Shown: piece by piece, positions 1 to 12,311 of the stretch
Position numbering within the stretch: position 1 is the stretch's first letter
How the letters are laid out: each line of letters starts with the position of its first letter
Notes under the pieces: model-generated
Seen by the model: the letters and a program-made list of their open reading frames with translations, nothing else
Told to the model about the DNA's origin: nothing
Database searches by the model: none
Position numbers and translations under genes: made by a program
Origin: Acorus gramineus
Taxonomy: Eukaryota; Streptophyta; Magnoliopsida; Acorales; Acoraceae
Assembly (NCBI GenBank): GCA_030737835.1
Contig: CM060855.1
Coordinates: forward strand, 10,096,328-10,160,327
DNA length: 64,000 nucleotides
Direction: 5' to 3'

Positions 1-3000
1 CAGGAAGAGAGCGTCTTTCCCACTCTCCACACATTCCACATTTGCTCCATACTTCTGAAGGGCACCAGCAGCAACTCTGCGGTTCACTTTATTATCATCA
101 ACCACCAACATATTCTTTCCAAACAGCAATCCATGAAGAAAAGCTGATCCATTGAGCATCTCTTTCTCTAGCTGCCTCCTGTTTCCCATTCCTAGCACTT
201 GTTGAAGGCATGCTGCTACCGTGCTTGCTCTCAAAGGCTTCATGATTACAGAATCAAAAAAAGCTTCACATTTTGACTTGTCAGATTCTGATGCTACCAA
301 TAGTATCATTTTAAGAAATCCAGATTTACGATTTTTTAATGTCCATTCGGATAGTCGATCAGTATTGTTGACCTCTGTTTCAGAACTCCACAAGTCCTTC
401 TCGATTAGCATCACATATGGATGTTTGCTCATTCTGCTATGGAAAAGAGGCAATATATAAGAGATTGTGTCAGTTGTCACCTTAAAATTATCATATAGAG
501 GAACAGATTGCTTCGAAATTGTATCAACTAATTTCTTACTGACATTAACGCATCAGAGTAAAGTTGTTACAAAAGAATATTGCTATCCATACAAGAAAGC
601 ACTTTGGTGCTTTTTGTTTGGGCACAATACTATGATGCAAAACAAAAATTGGACTTTGCAGGATGCTTTTAACCAGTTTTGATATGTAATAGGCTAGGTT
701 TTGATATGTAACAGGGGTTGAGACATTCCTTATGTTCAACCTACCCTCTCCCAACTTTTTTCATCATATTTCTTTTGTTCTTTTATCCTTGTAGTTTAGT
801 TATTTTTATTGTCAGCAACATGGTTTACACCAAAAATTCTATCAAAGATATTCAGTAAACCAAGAGAGTATGTTAGCAAGAAGATTGATAAAAAATAAGC
901 ATAAACCAAGTGGTTATTCAGTTGACAAAACAAATACAATTTTCAACATAAAACATCATAAGTTGAAGATATCAAGGATTTTGGAAGTTTTGTGGTACCA
1001 GAATTACATTCAGAGAAATGAAAAGTAAGATGTGGATGGGATAGTAAGTTATGATGGATGTAGGACCAAGATGTGAGGTAAAAATTTGAGCGCCTGTAGA
1101 ATCATGATATACTGATATTTGTTGGAAGATAGATGAGTAGTTAATAGACAGTATACATTGTCAGCTTCATTACTCACTACATTCTCTACCTATGAGGAAG
1201 AAAAAACCAAGATTGAAGAAAAAGTATAAAAAGAACATTTTTTTAATTATAAAATGAAAATCAGTTATAGAAGGAAAAATAAGATCATGTGCAAACTTTT
1301 CAAATAAAGGATAGCTGCAGCCAACACATAAGATGCACTTACCCAGATCTGCAGCCATTTTGTGCAGACCCCGCATCATGCACAGTCTTGATATTGCTTA
1401 GAATTTCAACGGCAATCCCGAGCCTCTGCAAGTGATACTTTGTAACTGCAGCTCTAACCTGCCTTCCATCAACAACAACAACTTTTAACCCTTTCAGATT
1501 ACCACCCATCGCTTCTGAAAGCGGTTTATTCAAATCTGAGAGATCATCTTCATCACATTCCTTGAAATTAGCTGTGAATGTGAATGTGCTGCCAATGTTG
1601 GGACGGCTAATGAAGTTTATTTGTCCATTCATCAACTCAACCAAACATTTGCTGATGCTCAAACCAATACCAGTCCCACCATGGGTCCTGGAAGTTGAGC
1701 TGTCTGCCTGCATGAAAGGTGTAAACACTCTATCCTGTGCATGCATGGGGATCCCAATCCCTGTATCTTCCACAGATACCATTAAAGTGACATGTGAAGA
1801 AGTTGTGTCAGGGGTGGCCCAGTTCTTTGAAGCATCAACACTGCTTTCCTGATCTGCAAGAAGCAATTTGAAAGACTCCCAACTGTTTCTTTCATCAGCA
1901 GCTTCAACTCCACTAAGCGTGTTGAATACACTGACACCTGGCCGAACCTCTACCTGATCTAGTTTTCCTTTTGACCATGCTTCAGTCCTTGCAGCCATCA
2001 CGGCTTTTGCATGATCCGCCAGATGAACTTGAACAAATATGTGGCCTTGTTCGGTAAACTGTCATCATTGAAAGTAATCACATAAATAAAACGTAGGTCC
2101 ACGATATGAAATAATTGTCCAGGTAATCTTGACATTTTCCATGCAAAAACAGCTTTCCAATAATGACATGACATGGACAAAGTTGCATGATAATGTGACT
2201 AGCACTGAAGCACTTACTTTCACCGAGTTTCCCACAAGATTTGTGATAATTTGCCGAAACCTCCTCGGATCACCAACAAGAAATTTAGGAACCTTGTCAG
2301 AGACAAACCCTGCAAGCTGCATATTAGAAAACAGAACCAGGATGAGAATACAATCATTTGATGAAGAAGCAACAATTGGAGATTTAATAGCAGAACGGTC
2401 AGGCCAAACATACAAAGAAAACTCTGATAAATAACAAGTTGTAAAAAACAATCTTCTGTTATTTGTCATGTGCACAGCCAAATTCTATCATTTATCTTAT
2501 TAAAAGTATATCAATCATGGAAAACATGGTTTGGGCAGTCACCTCAATGCATTTCGCTCTTGATTTTGATGAAAAAAGAGATAGCACATCATCCACGATA
2601 GATCGAATGTCAAATGGAACTGCTTCCAGCTCCAGTTTGCCGGCTTCAATTTTTGCCCTGTCAAGTACTTCATTTATCAACGATATCAGGGTTTTCCCAC
2701 AGACCTGGGCCGTTCGTGCATAATCCTTTTGTGTTGAATCAAGACCCGTATCTAGGAGCATATCTAGCATCCCTGTGACATAGAGGTACATGATAGCAAC
2801 ACAGTGTCAATTTTTTTTTAGACAGATGATTTTAGAAATATTATTACAAGGATGGTAACCTACCAAGAACTCCATTCATAGGTGTTCTGATTTCATGAGA
2901 AACAGTAGCCAGAAACTGGTAACATCAACAAGCACATACTCAGATAAGGAGGTGCACATAAACATAGTATATCAAAGATATATTATTGGTGGCCTGACCT

Positions 3001-6000
3001 GAGATTTAGCAATGTCAGCAGCCTCAGCTTTGACTTTGAGCTCTTCCATTTGATTGTAATCTTCTTCGACTTTGATAATGTGGTCAATTGCGGCATACGA
3101 TATATATCCAATTAAAACGCAGATCACAAATACCCCAACAGCACTACAGATGTTCCACCAGAGAATGGGAGGCCTCTGATGATATCTGCTCAACATCCAG
3201 TAAACAATTAGTTGCAATAAATACTGGGTGGATCTTTAGACCTCTTACACAATCAGGGAAATGACATCAATAACTGCCAACCTGCATTCCATATGATGCC
3301 TCCTAAATGGATCCCCAAAATCAAGCATGCTAACATGTGACAGTGATAGATCTCCATTTGGATGTTGGGGCCCATACATGATCAAGGGAAATCCAGTATT
3401 TGTGACATCATACACGTTGACCTCAATGTCTTGATTATCGGCAAGTTGTCTTAGCAAATTTTCGACAAGGGACTCAACATCAAAAGCACCTCCAAGGTAT
3501 CTGTGCAGCACAGTTGTTGTATTAATACTGGAAGTGAAATCAACAAGATTAGGTACTAGAAAATAGAACTCCCACAATCCAATATCTTACAAAAAATTTG
3601 GTTACTTGATAAATCCATTTCCATGCTCCATTGATGAGCACATAAGTTTAAATATTGGCTAGTTTATGAGCAAATCCGAAATTTTTTGACGTAGAAACCA
3701 GCACTGAATGCTGTCCTTGTGAAAGAATGTAAGTCTCAGGAGACTGAGAAACAAAAACATCTACAGATAAGATCAGACCGTGCACATGATACAACCAAGC
3801 TGATGAATAAAAGAACCACTTTCCAATTTAAATCTCTAAACAAAATCTTCTGTGGAAACTGGAAAGTGAAGCAATTTGTTGTATGTATCCCAAGCTGTAC
3901 TGATCAGCAGTCTGATATAGAAACCATTCCAAAAGCTAATTTAATTATCAAATATGTATGCAAAGTTACAAAAACATGGGAAATAAACATCTACAAATGT
4001 ATAGAACATCAAGTAGAAGCTAAACTCACCCATCAATTGCTTCTATGCGCTCCTCCACTGATGCATCTGCAGGGATATCATAGTGGTAGACAGGAAAAGT
4101 TAAAATCACACCCAGATGATTGGATTCTAACAACCTGAAAGGGTTTGTGAGAACAGCTTTGCCAGTTTCCCTTGCCCTCTCTATATTTGCTCGGTCTTCC
4201 TGTAACAAAATTATAAATTATTCACATGCTCCGCTATAGGAGACGGACAATAGTATTACACAAATGATGCAAATTTCTCAGATGGTTGCACAAGCACATG
4301 GGAAGACTGAAAGCATCATGATATTAGAGTCAGATATACAGATCTACCCTATCACAGTATCACTCCTGGCCACATTATGATCAATAAAAATATGGTAATG
4401 ATCACCATAAAAACTGAAAAATAAATGATAAAAAACTAAATAAAGAAGAGCAGGAGTTTGTTACAACTTACAAGATAAACTGAGTAAAGAAATTTTGACA
4501 AAAATGATGACATTTCTGAGAAAGATTAAATCACTGACTGAATAAAGCATGTATAATGGATTAGCATGCACATTCATAAAACAAACTTATTCTAGAAACT
4601 CACCCTGATTCCCATACTTCAGTTAAATAGCACAAAGTTGAAGCAAAACCTTATAAATTTGTTTTCATGAAAATGCCAATCCTATATCATAGAAGAAAAT
4701 GAATCATGTGAAAAAAATCAACAGTTTTTCTGGGCTTGAACTCATGTACCTTCCCAGACATCATATCAAGTGACTCGAGGTATGATACAGTGTCCTGAGA
4801 GAAGATCACTGGAGCATATTCTTTCTCTATAGGGGCGGGGTCCCTCTCCTTCATGCTCCTGATTGTCCAACCTTGCTGCCTCTCAAATTGCTCCCTCTCA
4901 GAGTGCACCACCCGCCGAGCATAAGCCACGCCACTCAGCAATGGTCGCTCAAATGAAGTCCTTGCTGCATAGTCTGCAAATGTCTCCTGCATATTTTAAC
5001 CAAGACCAAAAGATTTCAAGATAAGAAAAGAAACTCACAAAGGAAGGCCAAAACCTAGTTTTCGTGCTTTAAAAAAAGGAAGCTGCTAAATAGAAAATGC
5101 AATACACACAACTATTTATCAACTTCACAACTGGAAACACATGCCAGAAAAAAGAAATTTTGTTCTTTCACATTGGTTCATCTCAAAGTAAAGCGAAGAA
5201 GTCTTGCATCAGAAAACTTCCGTAAATATCTAAGAATCAAACAAACTGACATCCATTGATTTCTGCACTGTGTAACCAAGCAATGTCTAGTACAGAACAT
5301 GCATTACCGAGAATCATTAAACAAAATCATACCCAATGCAGAAAAAAACATTTGCCAAGGTTCCTCACCAAATGAATCAAAGTATATATTAACAAATAAT
5401 GAAAGATTAATACAATACTCATTAATTTCCAGAATTTCCCAGTCATCCAGGAAAAATCAACAGACAACAAATAAGGAACCAATCAATGTCAACAAAACAG
5501 AAAGCGGTCCAAAATAACAGAGTGTATATTAGCAAATAAAGGAAAATTTAATACAATACTCATTAATTTCCAGTATTTCCCTGTCATCCAGGAAAAATCA
5601 GAAAATAAAAAAAAGGAACCAATCAACGCCAACACAGCAGGGCTGTTCTTATTGACATTGAAACAAATAAAATGTGGATAAATTATAGAGGAACACAAGT
5701 GAAAAAAGATAAGTAGCACGCATTCCAGATAACTTAGAAAATAGAAGGAAAAGGACGTCACTTAATAAAATTACATGCATTTCCCAATATTTCCCCATTT
5801 AATGCAACAAGATTAAATCGAACTCAGATAAGAAAATGAATTAGCGTAAGGAAGAACAAATAAAAGCCCACCATGGAAAAAAAATTCGAATTCCATATCT
5901 GGCAGATGACAACACCACCTAAATTTCTCCATTTTTCCTAATTCCAGTCAAAGCAAATGAAACATATCACTTGTTATAGTAAAACTACAATAAGCGCATA

Positions 6001-6936
6001 GGCATTGAAATCCCCAATCAAAACCCACCAGAATAAAGAAAAATAAGGCAAATAATCAAAACTCACGCCCAATCAATCTTCAAATCAATACTCTACTCAG
6101 GTATGCTCAATCAATACACAGAAAGGGCAATCCAATTACTCTACCAACAAAAAAAAAATCCAATCATCCAACCACAAAACTAATATAGAAACCCAACTGA
6201 GTTAACCAAACTAGTCAGAACAGCACAATTACTACAACCATCTCAAACCCCCCAAAAAAAGAAGAAGCATACCAGCATCACAACACATTTCTTATCAAAT
6301 CAAACAAAGCCCGTATCACAAAAAATGCAAAAAACCTTATCAATCCCCCGCACCAATCAGTCTAATCTACAACATAATCATAGATACAAGAACTAAATCA
6401 ACCAAACTAGTCAGAGAAACCACACAAGCATCCTCACACACTTCTCATCAACCCAAACAGTCCAAAAATTCTAAACTGCAAGCAATGCTAATCAACAAAA
6501 CCATCCATGAAGACATAATTCTTGGGTGTGCTGAACTATAAACTCAATCAATTCAAGCTTAAGCAAACAATGCCAATCATGACAAGAAAAACCCAAACCA
6601 TCCTCTCGATACGGCTCTCCCCACCTGATCGAGGGCGGAGGGGCTCCTGTTGTGGTGGAAGGTGGAGACGAGGATGGCGAAGGCGTGGACGTGGTTGACG
6701 CTGACGGAGAACTGGTCCTGGAGCATCCTCGCCCGCTCGTCGCACATCGAACCGAGCACCTCCTTCCGCTCCTCCGCCGCCCTCTCCGTCATCACCCCGT
6801 ACCCGATCGCCGCCATAACCCCCCACAGCACCACCCACGCCACGTACAGCTTCACCCAGTACCTCTTCCACCTCACCCACACCGATTTCTTGCTCACCTT
6901 GCTCTTCTTGCTCTTCTTCATTGCCAGTCCCCCCAT
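1..6936 (-). CDS. AHK4: Cytokinin receptor histidine kinase, AHK4/CRE1/WOL type (3' end cut off)
   Basis: Membrane sensor that binds cytokinin on its CHASE domain and starts a His-Asp phosphorelay. Exons (high to low): 6936-6625, 4986-4750, 4199-4030, 3500-3282, 3185-2999, 2915-2864, 2772-2543, 2316-2218, 2058-1343, 433-<1. All joins are GT-AG and in phase, giving 885 codons before the edge. Visible: basic N-terminus, TM1 at about 30-49, CHASE at about 70-310 ([30 protein letters not shown]), TM2 at about 320-342, H-box [13 protein letters not shown] with phospho-acceptor His382, N-box near Asn495, G1 box DTGIGIP at Asp600, G2 box [11 protein letters not shown], a receiver-like segment without acidic pair, then the true receiver start [10 protein letters not shown] (Asp853/854). 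The phospho-acceptor Asp lies outside the window. The first in-frame ATG is 6936; a second Met is at 6921. Short N-terminus and motif wording fit AHK4 better than AHK2/3 (recalled family sequence). Confidence 0.95.
5381..5660. repeat. Two-copy 140-bp tandem duplication in intron 1 of the receptor gene
   Basis: Sequence from 5381 repeats from 5521 with scattered differences; both copies share ATACAATACTCATTAATTTC and GTCATCCAGGAAAAATCA. It lies inside the 1.6-kb first intron (4987-6624), which is otherwise plain AT-rich sequence. No coding signal is seen. Confidence 0.85.
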
Positions 6937-7240
6937 AAAGACCACTCCTTTGGGCCTTCTGGGTCCCTCCCAATGCCTTCTCTTCTTCTGGGTCACACTT
7001 TCTCACTTTCTTTCAAAGATTTCTCCCTTCTTGAGTGCAAAACATGATCTTTCCCTTCTTGGGGTCTTCTTGGTTTCTCTCTCCCTCACTTTCTTGCAAA
7101 GATTTCTCTTTTTCCCCCCCTCGAATGCAATAAGAATCCCTATCTCTCTCTGTCTCTCTCGACTGAGAGTGAGACTAATAAAAAGGAAAGTTCTGCTTCA
7201 ACCCTGTTGAACTTATGAGTCCACTCTGCTTTTTATGCAA
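6937..7240 (-). promoter_or_regulatory. Probable 5' leader of the cytokinin receptor, with a uORF and internal duplication
   Basis: On the gene's strand this stretch is purine-rich (GA/GAGAGA), as plant leaders often are. It holds one short upstream ORF: ATG at 7045 to TGA at 7013, 10 codons, before the main ATG at 6936. The stretches around 7002-7040 and 7085-7125 are two copies of one sequence with an 83-bp offset (shared core CTCACTTTCTT(T/G)CAAAGA on the plus strand). The transcription start is not visible directly, so the outer limit is a guess. Confidence 0.5.
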
Positions 7241-8690
7241 CGAAACATAAAAACCACCAAACAACACCAAAAAAACAAAAAACAAAAAAAAATTCCAAGT
7301 TTTAGTAACTCTCTAACTGCGTTGAAGAGACTGTAGTTCTACAAAGAAGTGCCCCTCCTCAAAAGACGATGTGAAATCAATCGAGAATAGACGACAAAAC
7401 CGAAACGAAGTGAGCACGCTTAACCAGTCTCTTCTTTTTATTGTTATTATTATTATTATTATTTATATATATTATATAGTGGTCGATTGATAATTTGGTT
7501 CTTGTTTTACTATGGCAGGTGAGTAGAGTGAGTGATGTGATTGGGATGGTAACCTTAGCGCGCACCTCTGGTTGTCCAAAGTGTTGAAACTTTTTCAGCA
7601 GCAAAGTTGATTGAAATGCCCATTGTTTTATAATTCGAACTTTGGAAAATGTTAGTGTTCAGTCAAAGTTTTTTTTTTTTTTTTTAATATAATAATAAAA
7701 TATATATTTTAACGAATTTTTAACATGATATATATTAATCTAATTTATTTAATATATCAGTGAAATTTTATGAGGAACTCCATGGATGCTCATCAGTTTA
7801 TTAGGGATTAATATTAAAAAAATATTTATCATGTTTCATTCTTACAGGTCAGCCCCCCCTTTTGGTTGATTTTACAGTCAAAGTTATGAAAATTAACTCC
7901 ACCTCTTTGTTTGGTCCCCCGATTCAATTAAAAAATTCTTTCAAATTTTAACAACAAACAAGTGAATAAGTGATTTACATAAATTTGTTTAATAATGAAT
8001 ACATACTTTTACATAAAAAAGTAAAACACGTTTATTAGTTATTAGTATATCTTTTCACCGTTTCATAAAATGATATTAATTAGCATTGAATTATTTTAAT
8101 TTAATATATACTGAGTTAATCGATAGTAAGAGCTAAAAAAAGATTAACTATAGTGTCTTGCAATAAAACTAACAATAATGATTCCCCAGCCGTAACTTTT
8201 CAGACCCCATCACACCATGATGTGGCAATAGGACATTACCTATTATACCCTATAATTGATAACCACCTCTAAACAAGGAAAACAGTTTGATTTATTGCTA
8301 TGATTGTGGAGATTTTATTAATTATTGTATTTCTTCTTACTTGCATTGTGTAAAATCATTAATTCCTTTTTTATGTAGGTAACAGTAACCTAATAATTTA
8401 CGATGAACATATTCGTAGCAGTCTCGAAATTTTAATCCCGAGAAGTTTGAAAAACTGATTTGTTCTTTATCGAGTTGGATCTCCAACAATATCTTACGGA
8501 TCAGGTTTGTCAATTATTTTTTTATCATTTTTTTATCTTATTGAATGAAAGTCATATGATTTTTTAAATTAAATTTTTGATGATCAAATATTCAATCTAT
8601 GTTACATGTTTCAATTCAGAAAATGAATTTTTTTTTTTTATGTTTTGATCACTATTTCACACTTTTTTTTATATTTGTTTCGTTATGATT
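7241..8690. other. Intergenic, AT-rich, no gene seen
   Basis: It contains a short TTA/TTATTA microsatellite at 7437-7465, a T run at 7670-7685 and the motif TAATAAAATATATATTTT, which recurs elsewhere in the window. No credible reading frame is present on either strand. Confidence 0.6.
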
Positions 8691-8700
8691 TCATAAATAT

Positions 8701-9125
8701 AACTTTTGATATTGTTACATTTAATTGTTAATGGTTCGTGTGATGTTTATATTAGACTCCTGAACTCGGATACTCATTTACACAATTTTGTTACATTTAT
8801 AAATGTAACACTCTGAAATGTAACATTATCTCATGTTGTGCATTTCTTTTAACAATGCAAATAGAAATGACATATAAATGTAACAATGAAATACATACTT
8901 TTGCAAGGGATTCTGATACATTTTCTTTGGAAAGCAGTGCACTAGAAATTGAAATAGATGATTTCAAAGAGTAAATGTAACTGTTTGACATTTAGGTAAA
9001 TGTAATTGTTTGTTCCATCTATGTAAATGTATCAGTTTTTATATAAATGTAACAAATCGTTGTGAGAGATGTAAACATTTAAAAAATGTATTTGTAACTA
9101 CCAATATAAAATGTAATTGTTTCAT
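8701..9125. repeat. Cluster of AAATGTAAC / GTTACATTT motifs with a 22-bp perfect palindrome
   Basis: About a dozen near-copies of (A)AATGTAA(C/T) occur in 420 bp. Most are in direct orientation downstream of 8800; inverted copies are upstream. At 8789-8810 an inverted and a direct copy meet to form a perfect 22-bp palindrome with half-site TGTTACATTTA. Such clustering resembles the subterminal repeats of some DNA transposons, but I see no clear ends, so the class is unknown. Confidence 0.5.
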
Positions 9126-9790
9126 ATGTTAACTATATGTGTTTTTTATTTAAATTTGAATACAATAAATACCTAGAAAAAATGGGTCGTTTGAAGGATT
9201 TTGATGAAAACATTTTCGATAATTTTTGGTGTAATCTATGTTCAATTATAATTTAGGTAATGATTTCAAAATTCAAAATTTGAAATATATAAATGGATTT
9301 TAAGATTCACACAGAAGAGTCATAACGGAATAGAGAAAATGGAGAGATTTTGGTTAATGAGACAAATTTTTAATGAATGGTAAATTTGTATTTTGCTATT
9401 TTACCATTTTTTAAAAAAATCAACCAATCAAATGATGATACCTCATGAGGCTTATGAGTGGGGCTTATATTGTGGGTCATGGGTTTCATGACTTTAAAAC
9501 TAATGGTTGGGGATGTTTTAACATAAAAATAAATATTTTTTTTATGACTTATGTTAAGAAAAATGACATATCCAATCCCACGTGTAACCTCGTTTGCAGC
9601 CCCCAATAGTAATGATACTTCCCTCATCAAATGCATATTATCAAGTAAAATAAAGTATATATAAACTTTGATAAATCAATATATTTTTTTTTAAATAAAT
9701 TTTTCATACGCTGCACTGGTTGAGTAGTATATGCGGTATACACTGCAGTAGAAGACTGGTTTTGAATGGTAGGCGGCTTTAAAAATTGAA

Positions 9791-10296
9791 GGGAAAAATA
9801 CAAATAACCCCTCTAAAACTGCATGAAATCTATATAACCCCTTAAATTTTTCTAAAGTTCACATAACCCCTTAAAAACATCTATGTAAATCCAAATTTTC
9901 ATTGACAGATTAGGAATATTCAATCTAATTAACACTTGTTGAAAATATAATATACAAAAAATCTTTTACAATATATTAAAAATGTAAAAAAACCCTCCAT
10001 AAATGATAATTTTATCCCTCCATATACGGTTTAATAATCCATATAGAGAGGTACAATCATAATTTTCAAAAGATTTTATACATTTTTAACAAATTGTAAA
10101 GGTTTTGAGTATACTGTGTTTTCAATTAGAATTAATTAAACAGAATATTCGTTGAATATTTCTCATCTGTCAATAAAAGTTTAATTTACAAATTATTCAA
10201 ATTTAAATAAGTGTTTTTATGTAATTATACATACTTAAAAAAAAAAAAGTGGTTATATAAGTTTTAAGCAGTTTACGGCTTGGATTTTTCTCTCGG
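9791..10296. mobile_element. Fold-back MITE, family A copy 1
   Basis: The left end GGGAAAAATACAAATAACCCC and the inverted right end (…GGATTTTTCTCTC) form imperfect terminal inverted repeats of about 50 bp. The inversion continues inward: the block near 9950-9995 (TTTTACAATATATTAAAAATG) pairs with the reverse complement of 10075-10115. ATTGAA stands on both sides (9785-9790 and 10297-10302) and may be the target duplication. It has no coding capacity. A relative lies at 47791-48186, with the same end sequence and the same internal GTATACTGTGTTTTCA block. Confidence 0.7.
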
Positions 10297-10379
10297 ATTG
10301 AAATAAAAAATAAAAAAACAATATATATTATAAAATTATTAATTTGCAACTTCACCTCCACTTTTTAAAAAGAAGAAAG

Positions 10380-10900
10380 ACGTGATCGTGTTGAAGATAC
10401 GCTCCTTGTCTCCACGCCCCCACATGAAACTATCGTCAATGTCTTTTTGGTGAAAAGCGGAGCATTTTTAGAGGAGGTGCTCATATTCTAATTGCCCTTT
10501 GATTACTTACTTGGATATAAAGTGAGAGATTTTTTTTTATATATATAATACGGTTAAAGAAACCGAACAAAATCGCCATCGAAGATCTTCTCGATAACGA
10601 CATCGAACGAGTCGGAAGACTCGGTACTGAAATTACGATAATACCCCCCGATGTAGACGATAAGGTCCTGCGTGTCCTCTCCACTTCCACGTGGACGGGA
10701 ACGCCCCTATGTCTCGTGCAATGATTGCCATCATTCTTAGGGGTATTTTGGTAAATATTTAACGTTGAAAGGACGAAAATAGGTCGAACTTTTACCGACA
10801 ATTCCGTACATCTCCTCCCAACAGATTCCGCGTGGAACTGTGGAAGTCCCTGTTGGTCAGGACACATCCGTCATTTCGTGAAATCTTCTAAAAGTATAAT
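10380..10900. other. GC-richer intergenic patch without an assignable gene
   Basis: This stretch stands out from the AT-rich surroundings and contains a CCACGTGG G-box core near 10687 and the promoter-like text GGGGTATTTTGGTAAAT. A 128-codon open frame on the minus strand shows no recognisable domain and ends in low-complexity sequence. It could be an old gene fragment, a promoter relic or a noncoding transcript. Confidence 0.3.
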
Positions 10901-11054
10901 TCATTCACTTTGCAACTCCCGTCCAAAAAAAACTTTTTATACATTATTAAAAACATCATCAAATATAGTTACATTATCAAAATATTGTTACATTCGTTAA
11001 AAATGAATAATTCAATTTGAAATAGTATAATATTAATTTTTTAAATAAGGTTTA

Positions 11055-11273
11055 GGATCCGTTTAGATATGAGTTTAGATAGATTCTGTGTTTGAACAGC
11101 TAAATATTCTCAAACTCAGATCCAAATACATTTTCAGCGTTTTGTTTTTCAAACCACAATTTTCATTTTTAAGCCAAAAAATTTTACAGTTGAAAATCTA
11201 ATAAATCAAAAGCTATGTTTGAAACTTAAGATTTTAAAAATCCCAACGTTTCAACCTGACATCCAAATACACC
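11055..11273. mobile_element. Possible degenerate Tourist/Harbinger-like MITE
   Basis: TTA flanks both sides (11052-11054, 11274-11276). The ends GGATCCGTTTAGATAT and the reverse complement of the right end, GGTGTATTTGGATGT, are partly similar. The interior is noncoding. The size of 219 bp fits a MITE, but the inverted repeats are weak. Confidence 0.3.
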
Positions 11274-11499
11274 TTAAAATATATTTTTAAAATTAAAACA
11301 TGTGCAGACCGTATATTGGGTTGTATTTGAAGCTTCCACTAACATTATCCTTTTTTATATAAAACAGATTCCATAGCAGTTGTGCTTGTACAAGTAACAA
11401 ACCATTTGTTAAGTATGTTCCTCTCTCATTAGACTTCCATTAATTTTTATGATCAACCACATTAAACCATGATTGAACGAAGCATTAATAAAATGAGGT

Positions 11500-11990
11500 T
11501 AATGATTCGATCATCTGAACAGACGGTCTTCAACCTACCGTCCGATTTCAACATCCAACGGTGATAAAGGCATCAGCAAGTTTTTCAAATGAAGAAGGGT
11601 TGGTGGTAGAGATTCGATGGGGACAAGTGAAGATTTGTGTACGTACATACGAACTGTTCATTTGTCTCTCCGGGTTTCGGTGGACCCCATCAAAAGAGGT
11701 CCAGCGTTACAACAAGGTGTCACTGTTCGTCTAGATTGAGATCTGACGGTTGACAATGAAATGTTCGCCTAATTTTTCTCGTATTTGGATTTAACGAGGG
11801 TTTTAATAGAAAAATCACGGGAGGACCACGGTAACTTGTATTGCCGGTGCACGTAAAAGTGGTGTGTGGGTCAGTACGTGTCAGAAGAAAGGCGTTGACC
11901 CAGGTATGACATCTAGTGCGGTAGGGTAACCCAACCTTTACCCGTATTACCCGATCAAGTTAGGCCAAAGTTCTTGATATAAAAATTCTG
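11500..11990. other. GC-richer noncoding patch with ACGT elements
   Basis: It has mixed-composition sequence with several ACGT cores (GCACGTAAAA, GTACGTGTCAG) and GTTGACC, a W-box-like core. No open frame of note. It looks like regulatory DNA, yet there is no neighbouring coding region within several kb. Confidence 0.3.
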
Positions 11991-12097
11991 ACAAATCAAA
12001 ATATTCTGATCATGAAAATGAATTACACTAATAAGGAAGATTAAAATTTATAACGCTAATTTGTTCTCCATGACATACATCTACCATAAGATATTTA

Positions 12098-12308
12098 GGG
12101 GCTGTTTGGGTTCGCGGTCTAAGACATTGCGTTTGAAAACTCAACGGGATTGAGACGCGGTATTTTTGTGGTTTTTTAAATGTGAAGAAAAGACCACATA
12201 CGAGCTAAGCTAGCACCCCCCTTGAAATGTCAATGCGCAAATTTCATTTGAATGGTAGACTATGTTCCCCGACGCAGAATTCACTACATCGTGAATTCAA
12301 ACGGACTC
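12098..12308. mobile_element. Possible degenerate Harbinger-like MITE
   Basis: The left end GGGGCTGTTTGGGTTCGCG and the reverse complement of the right end, GAGTCCGTTTGAATTCACG, share a GTTTG(G/A)(G/A)TTC(G/A)CG core. TTA stands at both flanks (12095-12097, 12309-12311). The interior is noncoding. Confidence 0.4.
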
Positions 12309-12311
12309 TTA

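Noticed and set aside
6937..6996. Extension of the receptor N-terminus to 6996
   Set aside because: The codon at 6996 is GTG. The first in-frame ATG is at 6936, followed by a basic stretch and TM1.
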